From NCBI GenBank assembly GCA_026932235.1, contig JAIXKR010000114.1, positions 7,862 through 49,359 of the forward strand: a stretch of 41,498 bases of DNA. Direction: 5' to 3'. Positions 34,478 to 41,498 of the stretch are shown here, in pieces (the stretch's first letter is position 1; each line of letters opens with the position of its first letter). The translations under genes and the position numbers were made by a program. The DNA is from Burkholderiales bacterium (GTDB lineage: Bacteria; Pseudomonadota; Gammaproteobacteria; Burkholderiales; Burkholderiaceae_C). The notes under the pieces were generated by a model. It made no database searches. It was not told the DNA's origin and saw nothing but the letters and a program-made list of their open reading frames with translations.

Positions 34478-35131
34478 GTGAAGCGCTTCCTGATCGCCGG
34501 CCTCCTGGTCTGGCTGCCGCTGGCGATCACCGTCTGGGTGCTCGGCTGGCTGCTGTCGGTGCTGGACGGCGTCTTCCTCTCCCTGCTCTCGCTCACGCAG
34601 GCGGTGATGCCGGCGTCGATGCACGAGGCGATCGAGCAGTGGCGCCATGTGCCGGGACTGGCCGTGCTCGTGCTGGGCGCGGGCCTGCTGGCCACCGGGG
34701 TCTTCGTCACCAACATCTTCGGTCAGTGGTGGGTGCGCCAGTGGGACCGGCTGATGCACCAGATCCCGATCGTCAAGTCGATCTACAGCTCGGTCAAGCA
34801 GGTCTCGGACACGCTCTTCAGCAGCAACGGCAACGCCTTTCGCGAGGCGGTGCTGGTGCAGTACCCGCGAAAGGGCGCGTGGACGATCGCCTTCGTCACC
34901 GGCACGCCCGGCGGCGAGGTCGCCGGACGCCTGCCCGGCGACATGCTCAGCGTCTACGTGCCGACCACGCCGAACCCGACCTCGGGCTTCTTCCTGATGA
35001 TGCCGCGCAGCGACGTCGTCGAGCTGCAGATGAGCGTCGACGAGGCGCTCAAGTACGTGATCTCGATGGGCGTCGTGGCGCCGCCGCAAGCCGCGGCGGC
35101 GGGCGCCCTGCCGCTGGCCGCGCGAAATTGA
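34478..35131 (+). CDS. DUF502 family membrane protein
   Basis: 217 residues with two membrane helices near the N-terminus (about 3-25 and 55-78) and a soluble domain with [29 protein letters not shown] and [16 protein letters not shown], typical of DUF502. Function unknown. The start is GTG 34478 with a strong GGAGG (34467-34471) six bases upstream; longer frames are ignored. It follows fmdB closely and precedes aspS. Confidence 0.9.
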   Translation: MKRFLIAGLLVWLPLAITVWVLGWLLSVLDGVFLSLLSLTQAVMPASMHEAIEQWRHVPGLAVLVLGAGLLATGVFVTNIFGQWWVRQWDRLMHQIPIVKSIYSSVKQVSDTLFSSNGNAFREAVLVQYPRKGAWTIAFVTGTPGGEVAGRLPGDMLSVYVPTTPNPTSGFFLMMPRSDVVELQMSVDEALKYVISMGVVAPPQAAAAGALPLAARN

Positions 35132-35211
35132 AGAGGCTGCGCCGGCAGGCGACCGGCGCGGCCCCGCCGGCGCGCGCCGCCGCAAGTACCGAATCGAGTG
35201 GAGAACCTGCG

Positions 35212-37002
35212 ATGAGAACGAGCTACTGCGGCCTGGTCAGCGAAGCGCTGCTGGGCCAGACCGTGACCCTGATGGGCTGGGCCCACCGCCGCCGCGACCA
35301 CGGCGGCGTGATCTTCATCGACCTGCGCGACCGCGAAGGCCTGGTGCAGATCGTCTGCGATCCCGACCGCCCCGCGATGTTCGAGGTCGCCGAGGGCGTG
35401 CGCAACGAGTTCTGCCTTCGGGTCGTGGGCCTGGTTCGTGCGCGCCCGGCCGGCACCGAGAACGCCAACCTCACCAGCGGCAAGGTCGAGGTGCTGTGCC
35501 ACGCGATCGAAGTCCTGAACCCGAGCCAGACGCCGCCCTTCCAGCTCGACGACGACAACCTCTCCGAGACGGTACGCCTGACGCACCGCGTGCTCGACCT
35601 GCGCCGCCCGCAGATGCAGAGGAACCTGATGCTGCGCTACCGCGTCGCCATCGAGGCCCGCAAGTACCTCGACGAGAACGGCTTCGTCGATATCGAGACG
35701 CCGATGCTGACGAAGAGCACGCCCGAGGGCGCGCGCGACTACCTCGTCCCCAGCCGCGTGCACGACGGCATGTTCTTCGCGCTGCCGCAGTCGCCCCAGC
35801 TCTTCAAGCAGCTGCTGATGGTCGCCGGCTTCGACCGCTACTACCAGATCACCAAGTGCTTTCGCGACGAGGACCTGCGCGCCGACCGCCAGCCCGAGTT
35901 CACGCAGATCGACGTCGAGACCTCCTTCCTCGGCGAGGAGGAGATCCGCGCGCTGATGGAGGGCATGATCCGCACCGTGTTCCGCAAGGCGCTGGGCGTC
36001 GAGCTTCCGGCCTGCGTGCAGCTCAGCTACGCCGAGGCGATGCAGCGCTACGGCTCGGACAAGCCCGACCTGCGCGTGAAGCTCGAGTTCACCGAGCTCA
36101 CCGACGTCATGAAGGACGTCGACTTCAAGGTCTTCAGCGGGCCGGCGACGAGCAAGGGCGGACGCGTGGCGGCGCTGCGCATTCCCGGCGGTGCCGGGAT
36201 GTCGCGCGGCGAGATCGACGCCTATGCCGAGTTCGTGAAGATCTACGGCGCCAAGGGCCTGGCGTGGATCAAGGTCAACGACGTCGCCAAGGGCCGCGAA
36301 GGCCTGCAGTCGCCGATCGTGAAGAACCTGCACGATGCGGCGGTCGTGCAGATCCTCGAGCGCACGGGTGCGGCCAACGGCGACCTGATCTTCTTCGGCG
36401 CCGACAAGGCCAAGGTCGTCAACGACGCGCTCGGTGCGCTGCGGGTGAAGGTCGGCCACAGCGAGTTCGGCCGCACGCACGGGCTCTTCGACGACGTCTG
36501 GGCGCCGCTGTGGGTGGTCGACTTCCCGATGTTCGAGTACGACGACGAGGGCAAGCGCTGGAACGCGGTGCACCACCCGTTCACGAGTCCCAAGGACGGC
36601 CACGAGGACCTGATGGACACCGACCCCGGTGCCTGCCTGGCCAAGGCCTACGACATGGTCCTGAACGGCTGGGAGCTCGGCGGCGGCTCGGTGCGCATCC
36701 ACCGCGCCGAGGTGCAGAACAAGGTCTTCCGCGCGCTCGCCATCTCGCCCGAGGACGCGAGGTTGAAGTTCGGCTTCCTGCTCGATGCGCTGCAGTACGG
36801 CGCGCCGCCGCACGGCGGCCTGGCCTTCGGGCTGGATCGGCTGGTGACGCTGATGACCAAGGCCGAGAGCATCCGCGACGTCATCGCCTTCCCGAAGACG
36901 CAGCGCGCGCAGTGCCTGCTGACCGGGGCGCCGAGCGCGGTCGATGAACAGCAGCTGCGCGAACTGCACATCCGGCTGAGGAATCCGCCGCCGGCCGCTT
37001 GA
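35212..37002 (+). CDS. aspS: Aspartyl-tRNA synthetase
   Basis: Charges tRNA with aspartate; class II synthetase, cytoplasmic. 596 residues, the bacterial-type length with the inserted GAD domain. Features: N-terminal OB fold ([21 protein letters not shown]), motif 1 region, motif 2 [18 protein letters not shown], the GAD insert, and motif 3 [13 protein letters not shown]. It may also be non-discriminating (Asp/Asn), which the sequence does not decide. ATG 35212 has GGAGA upstream (about nine bases). It ends the housekeeping block; the genes usually following it are replaced by IS remnants. Confidence 0.97.
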   Translation: MRTSYCGLVSEALLGQTVTLMGWAHRRRDHGGVIFIDLRDREGLVQIVCDPDRPAMFEVAEGVRNEFCLRVVGLVRARPAGTENANLTSGKVEVLCHAIEVLNPSQTPPFQLDDDNLSETVRLTHRVLDLRRPQMQRNLMLRYRVAIEARKYLDENGFVDIETPMLTKSTPEGARDYLVPSRVHDGMFFALPQSPQLFKQLLMVAGFDRYYQITKCFRDEDLRADRQPEFTQIDVETSFLGEEEIRALMEGMIRTVFRKALGVELPACVQLSYAEAMQRYGSDKPDLRVKLEFTELTDVMKDVDFKVFSGPATSKGGRVAALRIPGGAGMSRGEIDAYAEFVKIYGAKGLAWIKVNDVAKGREGLQSPIVKNLHDAAVVQILERTGAANGDLIFFGADKAKVVNDALGALRVKVGHSEFGRTHGLFDDVWAPLWVVDFPMFEYDDEGKRWNAVHHPFTSPKDGHEDLMDTDPGACLAKAYDMVLNGWELGGGSVRIHRAEVQNKVFRALAISPEDARLKFGFLLDALQYGAPPHGGLAFGLDRLVTLMTKAESIRDVIAFPKTQRAQCLLTGAPSAVDEQQLRELHIRLRNPPPAA

Positions 37003-37111
37003 GGCGCCGCCCAGGTCGCTTCCGGCGCTCAGCGGCCGCGGAGCGGGCGATCTGCTCTTGCGGGAATCCGGACTTCTTCGGGACGCTTGTCGCGCGGCCC
37101 AAGCACCCGGA

Positions 37112-37315
37112 TCACGGGAGCGGACCGATCCTGGAGAGCCAGGGGCGCTTTCCGGAAAGCGCGCCAGGAATGGCATTTCTGCCGAACGCGCAAAGCGCGA
37201 TGCCCGCCAGGAATCGCCAAGCCGGCGCAAGCTGCCCGAATACCAGTACGTAGATTCCCAGGCCGGACAGAAGAACTCCGAAGGTGCCGACGAACAGGCG
37301 CTCCGAGAACTTCAT
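37112..37315 (-). CDS. Small two-helix membrane protein (copy 1)
   Basis: 67-residue protein with two hydrophobic segments (about 7-27 and 32-50) and a C-terminus ALSGKRPWLSRIGPLP. The ATG at 37315 has GGAG six bases upstream, so it is preferred to the longer frame starting at 37339. It is not recognised. Its first 61 codons or so lie inside a 297-bp sequence repeated exactly at the right end of the window, where the C-terminus differs. Convergent with aspS; function unknown. Confidence 0.6.
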   Translation of the reverse strand: MKFSERLFVGTFGVLLSGLGIYVLVFGQLAPAWRFLAGIALCAFGRNAIPGALSGKRPWLSRIGPLP

Positions 37316-37429
37316 CGATCTCTCCGCAAGTGACCGCATGAGGTCCGGCGGATGAAGGCGACCCCCATCCCGTCGACTCGACGGGAAGTGCCCGTAGACA
37401 TCGGGTCAGCCTGCTCCCAGCAGATGATC
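37133..37429 (+). repeat. 297-bp exact direct repeat, copy 1
   Basis: Identical base for base to 41202-41498 (offset 4069). It contains most of the small membrane protein gene and its upstream region. The match begins at GGAGAGCC and runs at least to the end of the window in copy 2, so its true length is unknown. Confidence 0.95.
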
Positions 37430-37518
37430 GTACGCATAGGCCGCAGCGCCGACGATCGATCGTGTCCCATCGCGTGGTGCAACTTCACAGCCCGGACAGG
37501 CTGAGATGCGCGCGGTGC

Positions 37519-37921
37519 TCATCGCTGCACGGCTGGCAGGCGAGCCGGCGCAGTATCGCTGAGGGTCTGAAATCCCTCAAGCACGCCAGCACCTCGTGCT
37601 CGGCGGTGTCCATCAAGCTGCCGATCTTGGCGAACTGCTGCGCCACCAGGCGCTGCACGTTCTTGGTCTGGCGCAGCCGCAGCAGGTAGGGCTGCTCCAG
37701 CGCCTCGCGCACCGAGTGCATCAGGCTCGGTCGCAGCCATGCGGCGCTGGCCTTCTCGCCCATGTGCTGCAGCGCCCGGCGCAGCGCGTCTTCGCTGACG
37801 ACCTTGTTCATGCCCAGCGCAATTGCATGCGCCCGCCCAGCGTGTCCACCACCTGCGGCGCATCGGGCTGCTCACCCACCTTCGCGCGCACCGCCAGCCC
37901 CTTGCGTCTTGCCTCACCCAT
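37519..37921 (-). pseudogene. Mosaic remnant of two transposase families with internal deletions
   Basis: Read on the minus strand, short conserved pieces of transposases follow one another with most of each gene missing. 37921-37812 codes for MGEARRKGLAVRAKVGEQPD and on to RMQLRW, then a stop; 37811-37689 for MNKVVSEDALRR to REALEQP; 37688-37629 for YLLRLRQTKNVQRLVAQQFA; all three resemble one DDE (IS4/IS1380-like) transposase, in N-to-C order. 37628-37584 (KIGSLMDTAEHEVLA) and, shifted in frame, 37583-37519 (EGFQTLSDTAPARLPAVQR, stop) resemble the C-terminal part of IS256-type transposases. Family matches are from memory. Clearly non-functional. Confidence 0.6.
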
Positions 37922-38282
37922 CCGGTGAGTGTGCCGCTCTCCTCAGAGGTCGCGGCAGGGACGGGCTCAGCGATGCCGCGCGCGCCGCATCATCTGTCCG
38001 CGCCCCCAGGGCAGCGCAAGGCGCGGCTCCCATCGGCCTGTACACGTTGCACGGCGATCTCGCGACATCCCAGGCGCTTTGCCGAGTTGCCGAAGAAGGC
38101 CACCTCGCTGCCAGGATCACGCAGTGGGTCGCCGTCGTAGTGCAGGACGTGGCGTCCGTCTGTCCCCGGCAGCACGGACGCGGGATGAGCTGCAAGGGCG
38201 TAGTCGCCTGGCGCGCCGGCTACGATCAGCCTGAAACGACCGGCTACGATCGCTGAAATCCGCACGCAGGGGGCGACCGGCC
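37922..38282. other. IS-remnant spacer without a recognised gene
   Basis: 361 bp between the transposase remnant and the DUF3592 gene. A minus-strand frame (37990-38265, 91 codons) contains SEVAFFGNSAKRLG and other plausible but unrecognised sequence; it lacks a ribosome site. The right end carries a 24-bp tandem repeat. It is probably mobile-element debris. Confidence 0.4.
38216..38262 (+). repeat. Two tandem 24-bp units starting CCGGCTACGATC
   Basis: CCGGCTACGATC occurs at 38216-38227 and again at 38240-38251, each followed by a similar GCCTGAAA/GCTGAAAT part. Such spaced repeats are reminiscent of the ends of IS21-like elements, but no IS21 gene is present. Confidence 0.6.
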
Positions 38283-39248
38283 ATGCAACTCGTCCTGATC
38301 TTCGGCGGCGCGATGATCGCGCTGCTCGTCTTCGGCACGCTGTACAAGTTCCACGAGGTGCGCAAGACGATGAACTGGCGCCAGGTGCCGGGGCGCATCG
38401 TCGCCTCGCGCGCCCGCGCCCGAAGAGTGCGTACCGCGCAGACGCACGACCGCGCGCTCGGCACCGGCGACCACCAGATGCGCAACTTCGCCGAGATCGC
38501 CTACGAATACCGCGTCGGCGGCCGCAGCTACCGCGGCACGCGGGTGAGCATCGGGGAGGACCTGGGCGACCACGATGTCGAGGGCCGGCTGGCGCGTTAT
38601 CCGGTGGGCCGCGAGGTCACCGTGCACTACGACCCCGCCCGGCCGCAGGACGCGGTACTGGAGAATGATGCCCCCGAGGGCGTGTGGCGCACGATGGCGA
38701 TTTTCATCGGCGTGCTGGTGTTGCTGCTGGTGGGCGGCACCCTGGGCTTCGACGCCGCCGTCGAAGGCCTGCGCCAGCGCCTTCAGCGGCCCGAGCGCGC
38801 GCTGCCCGCGGTAGCGCTGGCCGCCATGTCCTTGTTTGTCGCGCTGATGGCGCGTGCCGCGGCCGCGCAGGCCGAGGCCGCCCGCCACTGGCCGACCACG
38901 GAGGGGGTGATCGAATCCTCCGGCGTCGAGGCCTTGCGCATGTTCAGTGCCGGCAGCGAGCACACGCTCCGGCGCATGTTCCGGCCCGACATCGTCTACC
39001 GCTACCACGTGGGCGCGGCCGAGCTGAAAGGCTCGCGCCTGCGCTTCGGGGGCCGCTTCTATGCGAGCTTGGACCGCCTCGCCCGCCACGATGCCGAGGC
39101 CTACCCGGTGGGCCGCCGGGTGAGGGTGCATGTCAACCCCGCCAATGCATCCGACGCGGTGCTCGAGCCCGTCGCTGCCGGCCTGTGGCTGGCCTGGAGC
39201 CTGTCCGCGGCGCTGGCGGCGGCTGCGCTGTTCATGGCGCTGGACTGA
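38283..39248 (+). CDS. DUF3592 membrane protein with two repeated domains
   Basis: 321 residues: a membrane helix (3-21), a first soluble domain with IAYEYRVGGRSYRGTRVSIG and VTVHYDPARPQDAVLEND, two membrane helices (about 137-157 and 172-193), a second domain with IVYRYHVGAAELKGSRLRFGG and VRVHVNPANASDAVLEP, and a last helix. The two halves are internal duplicates of the DUF3592 fold (YxV...G...Y/F...VxVxxxPxxPxxAVLE). Function unknown, probably an envelope protein. No clear ribosome site. It ends 17 bases inside the convergent truncated gene. Confidence 0.82.
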   Translation: MQLVLIFGGAMIALLVFGTLYKFHEVRKTMNWRQVPGRIVASRARARRVRTAQTHDRALGTGDHQMRNFAEIAYEYRVGGRSYRGTRVSIGEDLGDHDVEGRLARYPVGREVTVHYDPARPQDAVLENDAPEGVWRTMAIFIGVLVLLLVGGTLGFDAAVEGLRQRLQRPERALPAVALAAMSLFVALMARAAAAQAEAARHWPTTEGVIESSGVEALRMFSAGSEHTLRRMFRPDIVYRYHVGAAELKGSRLRFGGRFYASLDRLARHDAEAYPVGRRVRVHVNPANASDAVLEPVAAGLWLAWSLSAALAAAALFMALD

Positions 39249-39498
39249 GCGTCACCCGGCCTTCGCCGGGCGGCCGGCGCCCCAGGCTGGCCAGCCACAG
39301 CCCGGCGAAGGTGATGGCGGCATTGGTCAGTAGCAGTTCCAACCCGATCCGGCAGGCACCGAACCAGCGCGCCTGCTGGGCATCGATCAGCGCGCACAGC
39401 GCCGGTGCGAGCAGCGCCACCGCCGGCACCCAGTGCTCGCGCGGGCGCCTGCGGGTCAGCAGGACGAAGGCGACGCCCGAGCAGGCGATCTCTGGGGC
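39232..39498 (-). pseudogene. 3' fragment of a membrane protein gene truncated by the IS
   Basis: The last 88 codons of a minus-strand gene are intact (VPAVALLAPALCALIDAQQ and LLLTNAAITFAGLWLASLG form two membrane segments). The reading frame continues into the IS left end at 39499, so the true N-terminus is missing. It is not found on the other side of the IS, where the repeated segment begins. The family was not recognised. Confidence 0.6.
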
Positions 39499-39516
39499 CT
39501 GAATCCGTGACCTCAG
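39499..39516 (+). repeat. Left 18-bp inverted end of the IS
   Basis: CCTGAATCCGTGACCTCA, perfect reverse complement of 41184-41201. Confidence 0.9.
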
Positions 39517-39749
39517 ACCCCGGTCCAAGAATATGTCGGCCGCCATTTTGCGCAGCACGGTCGCTGTATGAAGATCGACTTGCGCTGGGCCTGCCCGGGG
39601 CCCGATCTCTGCGCTGAACGCCGGCAATGGCGGCGTTCTCGGGTCGATTTCAGGTGCCGAGCGTCGTCGCCGGTGGTGTTGTGGCCGCTGTGGACGGATT
39701 TCGGCTGGGGTGGCTCTGGATGGATCGCGCCGCTCGGCTGGGTGTGCGT

Positions 39750-41111
39750 TCAGGGCGTGGCCGCGACCGCGCCTGCGAGTTCTCCGTGCAGCCTGGCAAA
39801 CGCCGTCGCTGCACGGTCGTTGGCGCCCAGCCCGAGCACGAAGCGCCGCGCATGCTCGACGATGCGCCCGGCGCGGTAGATGAGCTCCTGCATTACCGTC
39901 TTGATGCGCCTTCGCTTGGCCGCATGGCGGATCGGCGCATCAGGCCCGAGCAGCGCACGCTGGCCCATCAGGCGCAGGACGTTCATCGCCAGCGCGGCCA
40001 GCTGGCACACGAGGTGGTTGGTGTCGAACTTGCCCGAGGGCAGCCGCTGCAGGTCAAGCTCGCTCTTGAACTCGGCATGGAACTGCTCGTGCGTGCCGTG
40101 GCCGGCGTACAGCGCGATGAGGTCCTGGGCACCGAGGTGCGCCGGCAGACTCGTGCTCCAGCCTTCGAGTTCGTACTGGGCAACGAGGAGTTGCTGGCCG
40201 CGTCGGTCGATGGTGCGCTCCACCAGCCGCAGCACTCGGCGACGTGGGTGCTCGATGCCCGGGACGACGAGCGTGTCTTCCCACAGCGCCACGCGCTTGC
40301 CCGGGCGAGGCGACTGCCACAGCCCGGCGTCGAGTTGCCCGGCCAGGCCCGCGGCATCGGTGCCGCGCGGGTTGCACTTGATGAGCCAGTCCACCTGCGG
40401 CAACCCCGGCGCGTTGCACGCGTCGATGGCGCGCATGAGCTTGGCCGAATCCAAGCCCGCGTCCATGCGCAGCAGCAGCGGCGCCTTCGGCCCGGCCGCG
40501 CTCAGGCGCTGGGCCATCGGCACGATGCGCTCGACGTTGAACTCGGTCTGCGCGGCCGAGTGCTGGGTGCCCGGGCGCAACGCCAGTTCCAGGCAAAAGC
40601 CGTGCTCGCCCAGATAGGCCGCCAGCGGGCAGTAGCCGTGCACGCCGGCATACGTCCTGCCCACGCCTTCCTTGGCGGTGCCGCCGTTGTCCATCGCGAA
40701 GGTGTCCACGTCCAGCGGCAGCCAGGGCCAGGGCAGCACGCCGTAGTCGGGGCGCTGGCCGGCCAGCAGCGACTCGATCATCGGCGGCACGTGCTCGAAC
40801 ATCTGGCTGGCCTTGGCATCGAGTCGCTGGCGCAGCGTCGGGCTGGACGGCAGCAAGCCGATGCCCAAGGCCTGCTTGAAGAACGCGTCGCCACGAAAGC
40901 CTTCGACGGCGTCGAAGTCGCTCTTGCCTTGCACCAGCAAGCCGAGCTAGCTGCGCACGATGTCGCTGTGGCTCACGCCCGTGCGTACCGGCAGCGCAGC
41001 GTCCAGTCGCCGCCAAGCCGGATGCAGTGCCTGCAGGTAGTGCCCCACCAGGGCCAGCCCGGCAACGGGCGTGAGGTCGTAGTCGAGTTGGCGGACATCG
41101 ATGCGGCGCAT
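39750..41111 (-). pseudogene. IS1380-family transposase with an in-frame amber codon
   Basis: From ATG 41111 the frame reads MRRIDVRQLDYDLTPVAGLA on to SDIVRS, then TAG at 40949-40947 (codon 55), and continues in the same frame with LGLLVQGKSDFDAVEGFRGD to the stop at 39750: 453 residues in all if the stop is read through. Family features: FAMDNGGTAKEGVGRTYAGV, LLRMDAGLDSAKLM (catalytic Asp), and HEQFHAEFKSELDL. Relatives have S-Y-L-G-L-L here, so one base change (TAC/TAT to TAG) inactivated it. A TTG at 40940 could start a 396-residue product lacking the N-terminus, but no ribosome site supports it. Confidence 0.88.
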
Positions 41112-41144
41112 GGCAGCAAACTGTCCGCAGCGCCGACGACAAAC

Positions 41145-41384
41145 TCACCCCGGACTCACCCGCAGCGTGCAGGGCTGTCGAGGTGAGGTCACGGATTCAG
41201 GGGAGAGCCAGGGGCGCTTTCCGGAAAGCGCGCCAGGAATGGCATTTCTGCCGAACGCGCAAAGCGCGATGCCCGCCAGGAATCGCCAAGCCGGCGCAAG
41301 CTGCCCGAATACCAGTACGTAGATTCCCAGGCCGGACAGAAGAACTCCGAAGGTGCCGACGAACAGGCGCTCCGAGAACTTCAT
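41145..41384 (-). CDS. Small two-helix membrane protein (copy 2, altered C-terminus)
   Basis: Same 61 N-terminal residues, ATG and GGAG ribosome site as the gene at 37112-37315, because this lies in the exact repeat. After SGKRPWLS it runs across the repeat/IS boundary at 41201/41202 and picks up 18 unrelated codons (PESVTSPRQPCTLRVSPG) from the end of the IS. It may still be functional because both membrane helices remain. Confidence 0.5.
   Translation of the reverse strand: MKFSERLFVGTFGVLLSGLGIYVLVFGQLAPAWRFLAGIALCAFGRNAIPGALSGKRPWLSPESVTSPRQPCTLRVSPG
41184..41201 (-). repeat. Right 18-bp inverted end of the IS
   Basis: TGAGGTCACGGATTCAGG, perfect reverse complement of 39499-39516; the next base is the first of the 297-bp repeat. 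Confidence 0.9.
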
Positions 41385-41498
41385 CGATCTCTCCGCAAGT
41401 GACCGCATGAGGTCCGGCGGATGAAGGCGACCCCCATCCCGTCGACTCGACGGGAAGTGCCCGTAGACATCGGGTCAGCCTGCTCCCAGCAGATGATC
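41202..41498 (+). repeat. 297-bp exact direct repeat, copy 2, cut by the window end
   Basis: Identical to 37133-37429. It starts at the first base after the IS right end and continues to the last base of the window. Confidence 0.95.

Larger units (their letters stand above)
39499..41201 (-). mobile_element. IS1380-like insertion sequence with 18-bp inverted ends
   Basis: 1703-bp element, ends CCTGAATCCGTGACCTCA (39499-39516) and its exact complement (41184-41201). It holds one minus-strand transposase gene, 73 bp from the right end, and about 235 bp of non-coding sequence at the left end. The flanking four bases differ (GGGG left, GGAG right), so no target duplication is visible. Confidence 0.88.

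Noticed and set aside
30652-34716. Minus-strand frame of 1354 codons opposite ubiB and the symporter
   Set aside because: High-GC artefact, rich in His/Gln/Arg/Glu repeats with no family signature.
39491-39498. GGGG as a target-site duplication of the IS
   Set aside because: The other side reads GGAG, so no duplication is present.
1-41498. tRNA or rRNA genes
   Set aside because: No cloverleaf-like or rRNA-like sequence was noticed by eye; a tRNAscan-SE run would be decisive.

Overview
This window reads as part of the chromosome of a high-GC betaproteobacterium, most likely Burkholderiales or a relative. The genus cannot be named from the sequence. The evidence is an exosortase-B-type exopolysaccharide (EPS) locus (EpsF, EpsG, XrtB, EpsI, EpsL) and a conserved block ubiJ-ubiB-symporter-fmdB-DUF502-aspS.

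Layout. (1) 4-13238, plus strand: a tightly overlapping EPS operon. It encodes chain-length protein EpsF, kinase EpsG, exosortase XrtB, EpsI, a Wzy-like polymerase/ligase, a Wzx-like flippase, a GT2 glycosyltransferase, a ParB-like/methyltransferase fusion, a secreted beta-helix protein, a GT4 glycosyltransferase and a split PssD/PssE-type glycosyltransferase. Most junctions are 4-bp stop/start overlaps. GC falls visibly in the polymerase/flippase part. (2) 13289-15031, minus: a lipoprotein paralogue of the beta-helix protein. (3) 15032-21438: a repeat-bearing spacer, a DUF3014 protein, a RAYT transposase flanked by a perfect 23-bp inverted repeat, a beta-CASP metallo-beta-lactamase protein, a membrane-anchored glutaredoxin-like protein, and a caspase/MORN-repeat protein. 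(4) 21506-30214, minus: a second EPS block, transcribed epsB-epsL-galE-manC-rmlB-rmlD-rmlA-rmlC. It supplies the initiating phosphosugar transferase, an outer-membrane barrel and the UDP-galactose, GDP-mannose and dTDP-rhamnose precursors. (5) 30365-37002, plus: housekeeping genes. (6) 37003-41498: an insertion-sequence graveyard with a mosaic transposase remnant, a DUF3592 protein, a truncated membrane protein and an IS1380-like element with an in-frame amber codon. The last 297 bases exactly repeat 37133-37429 and begin directly at the IS end.

The two EPS blocks probably form one Wzx/Wzy pathway: EpsB starts the repeat unit, the glycosyltransferases extend it with nucleotide sugars from the minus-strand block, the flippase and polymerase export and polymerise it, EpsF/EpsG set length, and EpsL together with the beta-helix proteins acts outside the inner membrane. 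No protein with a PEP-CTERM sorting signal was found here, so the substrate of XrtB must lie elsewhere.

The observations most worth following up are the paired beta-helix paralogues, the ParB-like/methyltransferase fusion, the RAYT element ending 4 bases before a start codon, the caspase/MORN protein, and the IS-bounded duplication at the right edge.
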